NCBI RefSeq assembly: GCF_001403735.1
Contig: NZ_CXPG01000016.1
Location: 78,288-142,287 of the forward strand
DNA: 64,000 bases
Reading direction: 5' to 3'
Source: Jannaschia rubra
GTDB taxonomy: Bacteria; Pseudomonadota; Alphaproteobacteria; Rhodobacterales; Rhodobacteraceae
The number at the start of each line of letters is the position of its first letter. Position 1 is the stretch's first letter. Below are positions 9,648 to 17,414 of the stretch, piece by piece. The translations under genes and the position numbers were made by a program. The notes beneath the pieces were generated by a model. The model was not told the origin of the DNA, searched no databases, and was given only the letters and a program-made list of their open reading frames with translations.

Positions 9648-10418
9648 ATGCGACCGATCGTCGGGATCATATCGAACAGCTATCTCATCAACGACCAGTA
9701 TCCGGCACATGCCAACGGCAAGATGAACACCGACGCTGTGGCGCAGGTCTGCGACGCCATTCCCCTGACTTTCGCGGCCGATCCCGCCGTCACCGATATC
9801 GGGGAGTTGCTCGACGTTTTCGACGGTTTTTTGCTGACCGGCGGGCGGCCGAACGTCCACCCCGAAGAATACGGGCAGGAGGAGACGGAGGCCCATGGCG
9901 CCTTCGACCGGGCGCGCGACCGCGTGGCCCTGCCGCTCGTGCGGGCCTGCGTCGAACGGGGACAACCTGTGCTGGGCCTCTGCCGTGGCTTCCAGGAGGT
10001 TGCGGTGGCCATGGGCTCGACCCTGCACCCCGAGATCCGTGACCTGCCGGGGCGGATGAATCACCGGATGCCGCCCGATGGCTCCATCGAGGAGAAGTTC
10101 GCCCTGCGCCACGAGGTCCGGTTCACCCCCGGCGGTCCCTTCGCATGCCTGATGGGGGCCGACGTGGTGATGACCAACACGCTGCACGGACAGGGGATCG
10201 ACGTGCCGGGGCCGCGCATCCGGGTCGACGGCGTCGCGCCCGACGGCACGCCGGAGGCGATCTGTGTCGATGGCGCGCCGGGCTTCGCGCTCGCCGTTCA
10301 GTGGCACCCCGAGTACAACGCCGCCGCCGACCCGGTGTCGCGCCCCCTGTTTCAAGCGTTCGGCGACGCCTGTCGGGCATGGCGGGCGCAACGCATGGGG
10401 CTGCGCCGCGTGTCCTGA
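9648..10418 (+). CDS. Gamma-glutamyl-gamma-aminobutyrate hydrolase-like (peptidase C26)
   Basis: A 256-residue class I glutamine-amidotransferase-fold hydrolase related to PuuD. The nucleophile is Cys112 in GLCRGFQE, and the dyad/triad partners are His220 and Glu222 in QWHPEY. The N-terminal LLTGG (residues 62-66) forms the oxyanion-side loop, and TLHGQG follows. PuuD cleaves gamma-Glu-GABA in putrescine breakdown. No putrescine genes are nearby, so the gamma-glutamyl substrate is open. Its 3' end overlaps the convergent Nudix gene by 67 bases. Confidence 0.88.
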   Translation: MRPIVGIISNSYLINDQYPAHANGKMNTDAVAQVCDAIPLTFAADPAVTDIGELLDVFDGFLLTGGRPNVHPEEYGQEETEAHGAFDRARDRVALPLVRACVERGQPVLGLCRGFQEVAVAMGSTLHPEIRDLPGRMNHRMPPDGSIEEKFALRHEVRFTPGGPFACLMGADVVMTNTLHGQGIDVPGPRIRVDGVAPDGTPEAICVDGAPGFALAVQWHPEYNAAADPVSRPLFQAFGDACRAWRAQRMGLRRVS

Positions 10419-10882
10419 GCGGGGTGTTTTCGGACCAGCAGCCGATTTACCTGCCGCAGCGCGTGGACGTGCGCGAGGTGCCATTCGCGACCGCCGCCTG
10501 CCCCCAGGGGATGCCAGAAGAAGCGGAACAGGTGGCCGCCGTCATCGTCGCAGTGGTGCGCGAAGCGGTCGGGGATGATGCCACCTTGCATCAGTACGAA
10601 ATCCCAGACCATGCCCGGCACGGCAACGGGAAGGCGCCCGAGGTGACGCAGCGGGGTGAGGGTCAGGCCGCTTTCCTCTCGCAATTCGCGGCTGGCGGTA
10701 CAGACCGCCGTCTCACCCAACTCCGGCGTGCCCTTGACGAGCTGACACCCCGCCCGCGGATGGCGGAAGGCGAGGATGGCCCCGTCGCGCAGGACGACCG
10801 GGCAGACCTTTCGCACCGGTCCGGGGAGCCGCGTCAGGCCAGGCTCGATCCCCGCACCATGCGTCGCGCCCGGCGCGGGCAT
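10352..10882 (-). CDS. Nudix hydrolase
   Basis: A 176-residue protein. The Nudix box GX5EX7REUXEEXGU is fully present at residues 51-73: GTPELGE, seven residues, RELREESGL. These enzymes cleave nucleoside-diphosphate-linked compounds with Mg2+. The substrate cannot be predicted. The start ATG shares one base with the stop of the amidohydrolase gene (TGATG), pointing to translational coupling. The last 22 codons overlap the 3' end of the convergent C26 hydrolase gene. This C-terminal tail is rich in arginine and may be a read-out of the opposite gene, not conserved sequence. Confidence 0.85.
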   Translation of the reverse strand: MPAPGATHGAGIEPGLTRLPGPVRKVCPVVLRDGAILAFRHPRAGCQLVKGTPELGETAVCTASRELREESGLTLTPLRHLGRLPVAVPGMVWDFVLMQGGIIPDRFAHHCDDDGGHLFRFFWHPLGAGGGREWHLAHVHALRQVNRLLVRKHPAQDTRRSPMRCARHARQASPNA

Positions 10883-11760
10883 CAGAACCCGTAGAGACGT
10901 TCGGGATTGTCGACCAGCACGGCCTGCCGGACATCGTCGTTGGGGCACACCCGGTCGAAGGCATCCAGAAGCGCGCCGGGTTCGGCCCGCGCGGCACCGT
11001 TGAGCATGATCTGCGGCCAGTCCGACCCCCATAGGCATCGTAGGGGGTTCGCCTCCAGCAAAGCCGCGACATGACCGTCCACCGCATCGAACGGGGCCGC
11101 GCAATGACGGTAGAGACCCGACAGCTTCACCCAGACCTTTCCCTGTTCCATCAGGGACAGCAGGCAGCGGAACCCCGGCTCCTCCAGTCCCGCCGTGACA
11201 TCGGGCCAGGCGATATGGTCCAGAACGACCGGCACGGGCATCGCGGCGATCCGGGGGGCGAGCGGTTCCAGGTGCCGATGCGCCATCAGCAGCATCTGGA
11301 CGTGCAACCCATAGTCGGCGAGGCGGGGGGCCATCGCCTCCACCCCGTCCCAGGACAGCACGCCGCCATGGACGTAGTTCAGGCGCACCCCCTCGAAACC
11401 CGCAGTCGACAGGTGGTCGAGATCGCCGTCCGTGGCGTCGTCAGTCACCAGCCCGATGCCCCGCGCACAGTCTCGGCCCAGGTCGTCGATGGCGCGTGCC
11501 GTCAGGGTGTTGTCGGTGCCGTAGAGGGTCGACTGCACCACGACCGTCCGCTCGATCCCGAGCGCTGCCATCTGCGCGCGGTAGGCGGACAGATAGTCGC
11601 CGTAGCTCCACCCCTCGGCTGGGTCCTCGACCCGGTCGGGTGACAGATGGCCGTCGGAGGTACCGCCGAGGATGTGGACATGCGTGTCGCACGCACCCGG
11701 GGGCGCCGCGCGGCGGGGCGCAGTCGCAGACGGCGGGGGGGCGGATCGGGGCAAGGTCAT
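10882..11760 (-). CDS. Amidohydrolase (TIM-barrel metal-dependent hydrolase, LigI-like)
   Basis: A 292-residue amidohydrolase-2 (PF04909-type) protein. The metal-binding start motif CDTHVHILGG lies at about residues 24-33, a histidine-containing strand VVLDHIAWPD in the middle and LWGSDWPQ near the C-terminus with the catalytic Asp. The pattern resembles 2-pyrone-4,6-dicarboxylate lactonase-type enzymes, but no aromatic-degradation genes are near. The first 22 residues are proline- and alanine-rich, and the start has no clear ribosome binding site, so the start is uncertain. It follows the DNA ligase by 37 bases and overlaps the Nudix gene, so it is probably in the same operon. Confidence 0.82.
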   Translation of the reverse strand: MTLPRSAPPPSATAPRRAAPPGACDTHVHILGGTSDGHLSPDRVEDPAEGWSYGDYLSAYRAQMAALGIERTVVVQSTLYGTDNTLTARAIDDLGRDCARGIGLVTDDATDGDLDHLSTAGFEGVRLNYVHGGVLSWDGVEAMAPRLADYGLHVQMLLMAHRHLEPLAPRIAAMPVPVVLDHIAWPDVTAGLEEPGFRCLLSLMEQGKVWVKLSGLYRHCAAPFDAVDGHVAALLEANPLRCLWGSDWPQIMLNGAARAEPGALLDAFDRVCPNDDVRQAVLVDNPERLYGF

Positions 11761-11761
11761 G

Positions 11762-11776
11762 GTTCAAGTCTAGAAC
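11762..11776. promoter_or_regulatory. 15-bp palindrome GTTC-N7-GAAC before the amidohydrolase start
   Basis: GTTCAAGTCTAGAAC pairs with itself in six of seven positions around its centre. It sits one base upstream of the amidohydrolase start codon, inside the 37-base gap after the ligase gene. It may be an operator or a small RNA hairpin masking the start. It does not match the alphaproteobacterial LexA direct repeat. Confidence 0.3.
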
Positions 11777-11797
11777 TCAATGTGCCACCCGGCAACG

Positions 11798-13396
11798 TCA
11801 GCCGTAGAGGTCGAGCATTTCGAGCAGATCGTCGTGCGTGTTCGCCTGGTCCACGGTCTTGTCATGACGCCATCGAAGCATCCGGGGAAACCGCAGCGCG
11901 ACGCCGGATTTGTGCCGGGTGGATTTCTGGATCCCCTCGAACCCGATCTCGAACACATGGTGCGGCGGAACGCGACGCACGGGGCCGAAGCGTTCCAGCG
12001 TGTTGCGGCGCACCCAATGGGTGATCTTGCGAAACTCCTCGTCGGTCAGGCCGGAATAGGCCTTGGTAAAAGGCACGAGGTCCGGCCCCTTCCACACGGC
12101 GAAGGTGAAATCGGTGTAGAGGTTCGCGCGCCGTCCGTGCCCCGCCTGCGCGTAGACCATCACCGCGTCGATGCTGAGGGGATCGAGCTTCCACTTCCAC
12201 CAATCGCCCCGCTTGCGGCCGACGTGATAAGGGCTGTCGGCGCGCTTGAGCATCAGTCCTTCGGCCGCGTGGTCGCGCGCCGTCGCGCGGATGTCGCCGA
12301 GCGCGTCCCAGCCATCGAAGGGGATCAGGGGCGACGGCTGCACGGGCGCCTCGGGCGGCAGGTCGCGCAGCACATCCTCCAGCCGTGCCCGGCGTTCGGC
12401 GAAGGGGCGCGCGCGAATGTCTGTGCCGTCATGTTCCAGTAGGTCATAGGCACGCAGGATCGCCGGCGCGTCGGCCAGCACCTTCTTCGGCACGGTCTTG
12501 CGGCCGATCCGCGTCTGAAGGGCCGCGAAGCGCATGGGCTGTCCGCTCGCCGCGTCCCAGGCCAGGACTTCGCCGTCGATGACGGTGCCATCGGGCAGGA
12601 AGTCGCGCACGCGCGCGAATTCGGGAAAGCGGTCGGTCATCAATTCCTCACCCCGCGACCAGAGGTGATGCTGACCGCCACGCAGGATGAGCTGCCCCCG
12701 GATGCCGTCCCACTTCCATTCGGCAAGCCAGTCGTCGGGGGGGCCGAGAACCGCCGGGTCGCCCTCCACCCCGTGCGCCAGGCAGAAGGGATAAGGGCGG
12801 CTCAGGTCCGCGTCGGGGTCGGGCGCGGTGATGAGGGCCGCGTAGCTCGTGGTCTCGGGCGTCCAATTGCCCATGAGCCGGTGCGCCAGTTCGGGCTCCG
12901 CAATACCGGTCGCCTGAGCCAGGGCACGTGTCATCAGCTTGCGACTGACACCGACGCGGAAGCCCCCGGTGATGAGCTTGTTGAAGACGAACCTTTCGGT
13001 CCCGCCAAGGCGCGTCCAGGCGTCCAGAACAGCGGCCTTGCGGTCGGCCTCGTCCTGCGTGGACAGGGCACGGATGTCCGCGATCCAGTCCGACAGGCTC
13101 CGGTCGCTGGTCCGCTCGGGTTCGGGCAGGACAAGGTGAATCGTCTCGGCCAGATCGCCGACCACGTCATAGCTCGACTGGAACAGCCACATCGGCAGTC
13201 CCGCCACCTCCGCCGCCCACTCCGACAGGCGCGCGGCGTTCACCGTCCGTTTTGGCCGGCGCCCCGACAGGAGCGCAATGGTCCACAGCCGGTCCGCATC
13301 GGGCGCGTCGCGGAAATACTCGGCGAGTGCCACGGTCTTGGCCGAGGTCTTCGTCGTTTGGTCGAGGGTAATGAACAGGCGCGAAAAACGTTTCAT
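11798..13396 (-). CDS. ATP-dependent DNA ligase (bacterial repair type)
   Basis: A 532-residue ATP-dependent DNA ligase of the kind that is encoded beside an MBL-fold exonuclease in many alphaproteobacteria (the cisplatin-damage/ligase-associated family, LigC/LigB-like). It has an N-terminal alpha-helical DNA-binding domain (to about residue 200), the adenylation domain with the nucleophile Lys228 in EWKWDGIR, the DGEVLAWD motif, the EGLMLKR and GDWWKWK motifs, and an OB-fold C-terminal domain. It seals nicks with ATP; the main replicative NAD ligase would be elsewhere. The start overlaps the preceding alpha/beta hydrolase gene by four bases (ATGA). The associated helicase and PdeM nuclease genes found with this family elsewhere are not in the window. 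Confidence 0.93.
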   Translation of the reverse strand: MKRFSRLFITLDQTTKTSAKTVALAEYFRDAPDADRLWTIALLSGRRPKRTVNAARLSEWAAEVAGLPMWLFQSSYDVVGDLAETIHLVLPEPERTSDRSLSDWIADIRALSTQDEADRKAAVLDAWTRLGGTERFVFNKLITGGFRVGVSRKLMTRALAQATGIAEPELAHRLMGNWTPETTSYAALITAPDPDADLSRPYPFCLAHGVEGDPAVLGPPDDWLAEWKWDGIRGQLILRGGQHHLWSRGEELMTDRFPEFARVRDFLPDGTVIDGEVLAWDAASGQPMRFAALQTRIGRKTVPKKVLADAPAILRAYDLLEHDGTDIRARPFAERRARLEDVLRDLPPEAPVQPSPLIPFDGWDALGDIRATARDHAAEGLMLKRADSPYHVGRKRGDWWKWKLDPLSIDAVMVYAQAGHGRRANLYTDFTFAVWKGPDLVPFTKAYSGLTDEEFRKITHWVRRNTLERFGPVRRVPPHHVFEIGFEGIQKSTRHKSGVALRFPRMLRWRHDKTVDQANTHDDLLEMLDLYG

Positions 13397-14250
13397 GACA
13401 GGAACTCCGCCATGGCTGCGACGGCGCTGTCCGCCTTGGGCGTCCGATCCGCAAACAATTGCCAGACATGCGGGACGCCGCCGGTCTTCTGCATCTCCAC
13501 CGCAGCCCCGAACGACCGGAGGCGTTCCGCGATGAGGTCTGCATCCTCCTCCAGGATCTCGCCCTCCGCACACTGGATCAGGACCGGGGGCGCGCCGTCG
13601 AAGCGCGCATGAATCGGAGAGATGCGGGGGTCGGACGGGTCGTTCTCCGCCACATAGGTGCGGGCGATGCGACGAAGCGTGGCGATGGGGAACAGGATGT
13701 CGTCCCGTCCGTCCGGGGCGGGGCGACCGGGGTTCAGATCGACGGCGGGCGAGGCGAGGATCAGGCGTTCCGGCCCGGCCCGTTCAGGCAGGAGAGCGGC
13801 CAGCGTGGTAAGGGCGAGCGTTCCGCCCGCGCTGTCGCCCCCAAGCGCGAACGGTCCCCCGGCCGCGATCCCGCGCACGACCGCGATACAGTCATCATGA
13901 CCTGCGGGGAACGGATTTTCGGGTGCCAGTCGATAGTCCGGCACGATCACGCGCCGCCCCGTGCGCCGCGCAAGTGCCCGTGCCAGGCCCGCATAGCTGC
14001 GGGAGGAGCCGAGGATGAATCCGCCGCCATGCAGCCAGACAAGGATGCCCTCCGCGTCGCGCGGCGTGAAGACGCCACAGGACACGCCGGCGATGTCGGA
14101 CCGATCCATGCGGACATCGCAGTCGCCGGAGGTGGGCGGCGCAACCAGATGGAACGCCTGGCGCAGGACGGGCCAGGGCACGGGGACGGCCAGCGCCGGC
14201 TTGACGAGGCGGCGGCACAGGGCGACCAGCGCGCGGTCACGCCATGTCAT
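13393..14250 (-). CDS. Alpha/beta hydrolase (HSL-type esterase)
   Basis: A 285-residue esterase of the hormone-sensitive-lipase group. The oxyanion motif HGGGF is at residues 74-78, the nucleophile Ser140 is in GGDSAGG (138-143), and the catalytic His is 261 in GVPHVW. The acid lies in the EGEILEEDAD region (229-238). It is embedded between the exonuclease and ligase genes with four-base overlaps on both sides (14247-14250 and 13393-13396), so it must be translated with them. A role in DNA repair is not known for this fold. It may be a passenger or may remove an ester-type damage product or modifier. Confidence 0.88.
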   Translation of the reverse strand: MTWRDRALVALCRRLVKPALAVPVPWPVLRQAFHLVAPPTSGDCDVRMDRSDIAGVSCGVFTPRDAEGILVWLHGGGFILGSSRSYAGLARALARRTGRRVIVPDYRLAPENPFPAGHDDCIAVVRGIAAGGPFALGGDSAGGTLALTTLAALLPERAGPERLILASPAVDLNPGRPAPDGRDDILFPIATLRRIARTYVAENDPSDPRISPIHARFDGAPPVLIQCAEGEILEEDADLIAERLRSFGAAVEMQKTGGVPHVWQLFADRTPKADSAVAAMAEFLS

Positions 14251-15260
14251 GCAGCGGTCTCCTCGGCGTCGTCCTCGTCGATCAGGTCGTCGCCGAATTC
14301 CGTCTGCACGATCTGCGCGTCGTAGCCCTGCGACTCGAGCCACTGGCGGAACACGGTCGTATAGCCGTGGGTCGCGAAGATGCGCGTCGCGCCGGTTTCG
14401 GCGATCGCCGCGTTCAGCCCCTTCCAGTCCGCATGGTCGCTGACCACGAAGCCGCGATCGGCCGCCCGTCTGCGTCGCACGCCACGCAGCGCCATCCACC
14501 CCGACGCGAAAGCCGTCGACAGGGTGCCGAACCGGCGCGTCCAGTTGCCGGCAAGAGCCGAAGGCGGCGCGATGACGAGGGCGCCCGGATGTGTCTTTGC
14601 CGTGACCTCCGGCGTCACGCGGATGGTCTCGGGCAACCGCAGGCCCTGGGCGCGCATCACCTGATTGGTGTTTTCCACCGCGCCATGGGTCAGGATCGGG
14701 GCGATGGAGGGATCGATCATCGTCAGCACCCGCTGCGCCTTGCCGAGCGAATAAGCCCCTATGGCGGACATGCGGCCGGCGTGGCGGTTGGCCTGCCACC
14801 ATTCGTTGATCTGGGCGGCGAGTTCCTCTTCGGGGCGCCAGTCGAAGACGGGCAATCCGAAGGTGCATTCGGTGATGAAGGCGTGGCACGGCACCGGCTC
14901 GAACGGTTCGGACAGACCGTCGGACGTGGTCTTGTAGTCGCCCGAGACAACCCAGACCTCACCCCCGTGCTCAACTCTGATCTGCGCGCTGCCAGGGACG
15001 TGGCCTGCGGGATGGAAGCTGACGGTGACGCCATTGATGTCGCGCGTCCGACCGAACGGGATGCTGTCCAGGTCGATGTCGCCCAGCCGGTGCCGGATGA
15101 CGGGCGCCGCGGCCTCGCTGGTCAGGTAGTGGCGATGCCCCGGATAGGAGTGATCCGCATGGCCATGCGTGACCAAAGCGCGTTCGACCGGTTTCCACGG
15201 GTCGATGTAGAAACGGCCGGCGGGGCAATAAATCCCCTCGTCGTGAAATTCCAGAACCAT
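14247..15260 (-). CDS. Ligase-associated DNA exonuclease (MBL fold, SNM1/beta-CASP-like)
   Basis: A 337-residue metallo-beta-lactamase-fold nuclease. The metal motif THGHADH is at residues 31-37, followed by HPAGHVPGS, GDYK and a C-terminal VSDHADW motif typical of the beta-CASP/SNM1 nucleases paired with bacterial ATP-dependent ligases. The start MVLEFHDEGIY at 15260 gives the usual compact N-terminus. It is the first gene of a unit with the alpha/beta hydrolase and the ligase. It likely trims DNA ends before ligation in a damage-response pathway. Confidence 0.92.
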   Translation of the reverse strand: MVLEFHDEGIYCPAGRFYIDPWKPVERALVTHGHADHSYPGHRHYLTSEAAAPVIRHRLGDIDLDSIPFGRTRDINGVTVSFHPAGHVPGSAQIRVEHGGEVWVVSGDYKTTSDGLSEPFEPVPCHAFITECTFGLPVFDWRPEEELAAQINEWWQANRHAGRMSAIGAYSLGKAQRVLTMIDPSIAPILTHGAVENTNQVMRAQGLRLPETIRVTPEVTAKTHPGALVIAPPSALAGNWTRRFGTLSTAFASGWMALRGVRRRRAADRGFVVSDHADWKGLNAAIAETGATRIFATHGYTTVFRQWLESQGYDAQIVQTEFGDDLIDEDDAEETAA

Positions 15261-15500
15261 GTCCGACGATCTAGGCGTCGCGCGTCCCTGCGACCAGTGC
15301 GGGGGCCAACTTGGGCACTGAGAAGGCGCATCAGGGGCAGGAACTTCCGATCCCGTCACGGAGATCGCGCGGTTTTAACCATTCGGGTGAAGCAATGGCC
15401 CGGGGGGCGTGGGCATTGTCGGCGTAGGCTGAACAATCGTGCCTTTTTCTGGTCTCATTCCGGAGCGATACCCGACAAGAGTATGAACGGAGGAGTAACC

Positions 15501-15662
15501 ATGAATATCTGTCTCGACGGTCTGAAATCCGGCTCCTTCTGCTTCGGGGACAGCCTCGCCCGGTTGCACGGAACCGAATACGGGTTGACCCACACCGGCC
15601 TCGGCATGCTCGCGCTCATCGGTGTGGCAATGGTCGTTTACGTGTTCCGCGATCCGGCTTGA
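15501..15662 (+). CDS. Small membrane protein, function unknown (53 aa)
   Basis: A 53-residue ORF preceded by a perfect AGGAG at 15491-15495, five bases before the ATG. The N-terminal part (MNICLDGLKSGSFCFGDSLA) has two cysteines. Residues about 31-50 (HTGLGMLALIGVAMVVYVFR) form one membrane helix followed by positive charge and a short tail. No family is recognised. It stands alone, divergent from the exonuclease gene with 240 bases between the starts. That gap contains no other gene. The strong ribosome binding site is the main reason to accept it. Confidence 0.6.
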   Translation: MNICLDGLKSGSFCFGDSLARLHGTEYGLTHTGLGMLALIGVAMVVYVFRDPA

Positions 15663-15738
15663 TCCTTCGTAAGGTCGCATCCGAATGGACGCTTCGGCAC
15701 CGCATGCTGCGGACCTGTCGAGGGCGGGGTGGTGACCG

Positions 15739-16773
15739 TCAGGTCTCCGGCGTGCTGAGGATGAGCTCGCCGTCCTCCTCCATCTGACGGATTACGGCGA
15801 CGATGGCGGACATGGCCGTTTCGGCCTCCTCCGCGGTCGGGGGTGAACGCTCGGCCACCTCATCGCGCAGTTGCTCGGCCAGGCGTTTGGAAATCGCACC
15901 CAGCATGAATTCCGATATCGCGCTCATCTCTGGCGGAGTTCCCGCTATGGCGGTGACAAGCACGGTGTTCTCCACCCCTCGCAGGACGCGGGGCAGGTCG
16001 CGCGGATCGACCCGGTCGGCGATGTTCTCATAGCTGAAGACCGTTGCACGGACGCGAGCCGCGAAGGCGGCATCCACGGCGTCCAGACTGTCGAGAATGC
16101 TCCGCCGTACGCCTGACGTGGCTGCGTTGAGGATATTGCCCACCCGCTTGACCCCATCGGCATCGAAGGCCGGCGTCCTGCGCGTAGCGCTCTGCCGCCC
16201 GAGCGCCATGCCGATCTGCGCGACGGCGGCGGGGGTCACATCCTCGGTCCGGGCGAAAGCCGCAGCAATACTGTCGGCCCGGTCGCTGGGCAGCGATCCG
16301 ATGATCTCGGCCGCACGGGCCGCCGGAAGTTTCGACAGCAGGACCGCCGACACCTCATCGGATTCCCCGTCCATCATCTGTCTGATCGCGGCCACGTCGA
16401 GTCCGGCGATTTGAGCCCACGGCCCGTCACCGGGCCGCGCGGTATCACCCAGTTCGGCCATCATTCCGTCGATCACGTCGAGGGAAAGCTGGCTTTCCAA
16501 TGCGGCCAGCACCCGGGCGGGGTCGCGCGGGAAGTGCAAGCCGATGCTGTCGAGTTCCGAGGCGAACTCGGCAACCACACCGGCCAGCGTCTCGCGGTCG
16601 ATGAATCGCAGGCGCGCGATCTCACGAACGATCAGACGCTGCTGGTCCGGCGGCAGGTCGCGCAGCCCAGGGTCCGCCCCGCCCGACACCAGCAGGTGTA
16701 TGATGACGGCGGCCTTCTGACGGGGAGTCAGGGGAGCGGAGGGCGCCCGCGCGGGCAGGGAAGGGAACGACAA
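15739..16773 (-). CDS. fliG: Flagellar motor switch protein FliG (orphan, divergent)
   Basis: A 344-residue FliG homologue with all three regions: FliG-N (about 17-110, TPRQKAAVIIHLL), FliG-M (about 120-210) and FliG-C (about 230-340). The C-terminal torque helix region reads SKRLAEQLRDEVAERSPP and matches the E. coli RDDLANRGP block with its charged residues. FliG couples the C-ring to the stator. Here the middle-domain EHPQ motif, which contacts FliM, is replaced by ESDE in MDGESDEVSAVLLSKLP. No other flagellar gene is in the window, so this may be the lone cellular fliG placed outside a cluster or a paralogue. Confidence 0.85.
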   Translation of the reverse strand: MSFPSLPARAPSAPLTPRQKAAVIIHLLVSGGADPGLRDLPPDQQRLIVREIARLRFIDRETLAGVVAEFASELDSIGLHFPRDPARVLAALESQLSLDVIDGMMAELGDTARPGDGPWAQIAGLDVAAIRQMMDGESDEVSAVLLSKLPAARAAEIIGSLPSDRADSIAAAFARTEDVTPAAVAQIGMALGRQSATRRTPAFDADGVKRVGNILNAATSGVRRSILDSLDAVDAAFAARVRATVFSYENIADRVDPRDLPRVLRGVENTVLVTAIAGTPPEMSAISEFMLGAISKRLAEQLRDEVAERSPPTAEEAETAMSAIVAVIRQMEEDGELILSTPET

Positions 16774-16881
16774 GACGGCAACCTCGGGGGTCGGGGGGAT
16801 GCCCCCTTGTTGCCTTTGAAACGTTAAGAACCCGTTGCAAGACGGAACGATCCCGTGCGACGGCTTCCGGTCGCCGTTGCG

Positions 16882-17346
16882 TCAATCGCCGGTCGCGAAA
16901 TCGTTCCAGCAGAGCGCATCTTCGTCTTGCCAGGTCGTGCCTGGATTGCATTCGCCCACTTCGATGTTGGCGGTTCCGGCCGGAATGATGGCGCCGGACG
17001 AGGTTTCGTCGGTGACACCCGCGCCCGTCAGGACGAGCACCGCCTCGCCGGATTCATCGACGATGATCCGCGAGATCATCGCATCCTTTTCACCCGTAAG
17101 CAGCACGGCCGACCGACCCAGGCCGGAGAACGCGATATCGGTGTCGTCGTTGATGACGATGCTCGCCGTTTGGCCGGTCGCAATTTGCGGCGGAGCCACG
17201 AGGTCCGCATCGGTCACTTCCGGATTATCCGCCGACGCAGTCGTCGTGGCGACGACGGGGTCGAGAGGGTCGATGGCGCTGACGAATTTCTGGGCGTAGG
17301 CGGCGCCGGGGGCGAGCATCAGGGCAACGACGGAAAGGCGGAGCAT
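16882..17346 (-). CDS. Secreted/periplasmic protein, function unknown
   Basis: A 154-residue protein with a clear signal peptide, MLRLSVVALMLAPGAAYAQ (cleavage after AYA). The mature part is acidic, threonine/valine-rich and probably beta-structured. It ends with two cysteines in a CNPGTTWQDEDALCWNDF segment that could form a disulfide. The start at 17346 was chosen over a Met nine codons upstream because it begins the signal peptide directly. No family is recognised. It lies between argC and fliG on the same strand and is probably a separate unit. Confidence 0.7.
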   Translation of the reverse strand: MLRLSVVALMLAPGAAYAQKFVSAIDPLDPVVATTTASADNPEVTDADLVAPPQIATGQTASIVINDDTDIAFSGLGRSAVLLTGEKDAMISRIIVDESGEAVLVLTGAGVTDETSSGAIIPAGTANIEVGECNPGTTWQDEDALCWNDFATGD

Positions 17347-17414
17347 GGCAGGAACCTCGGTATTGGCAGACAACCGAAGGTTAAACAGGCAACGACGGCC
17401 GGAATGCGATGGCT

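Noticed and set aside
11762..11776. GTTC-N7-GAAC as a LexA box for the repair operon
   Set aside because: The alphaproteobacterial box is a direct repeat (GTTC-N7-GTTC) as at recA; this one is inverted and lies at an internal gene start.
16774..16881. GC-rich hairpin near 16782-16803 upstream of fliG as a terminator
   Set aside because: It lies upstream of fliG on its own strand and no plus-strand gene ends there; it may be chance in GC-rich DNA.
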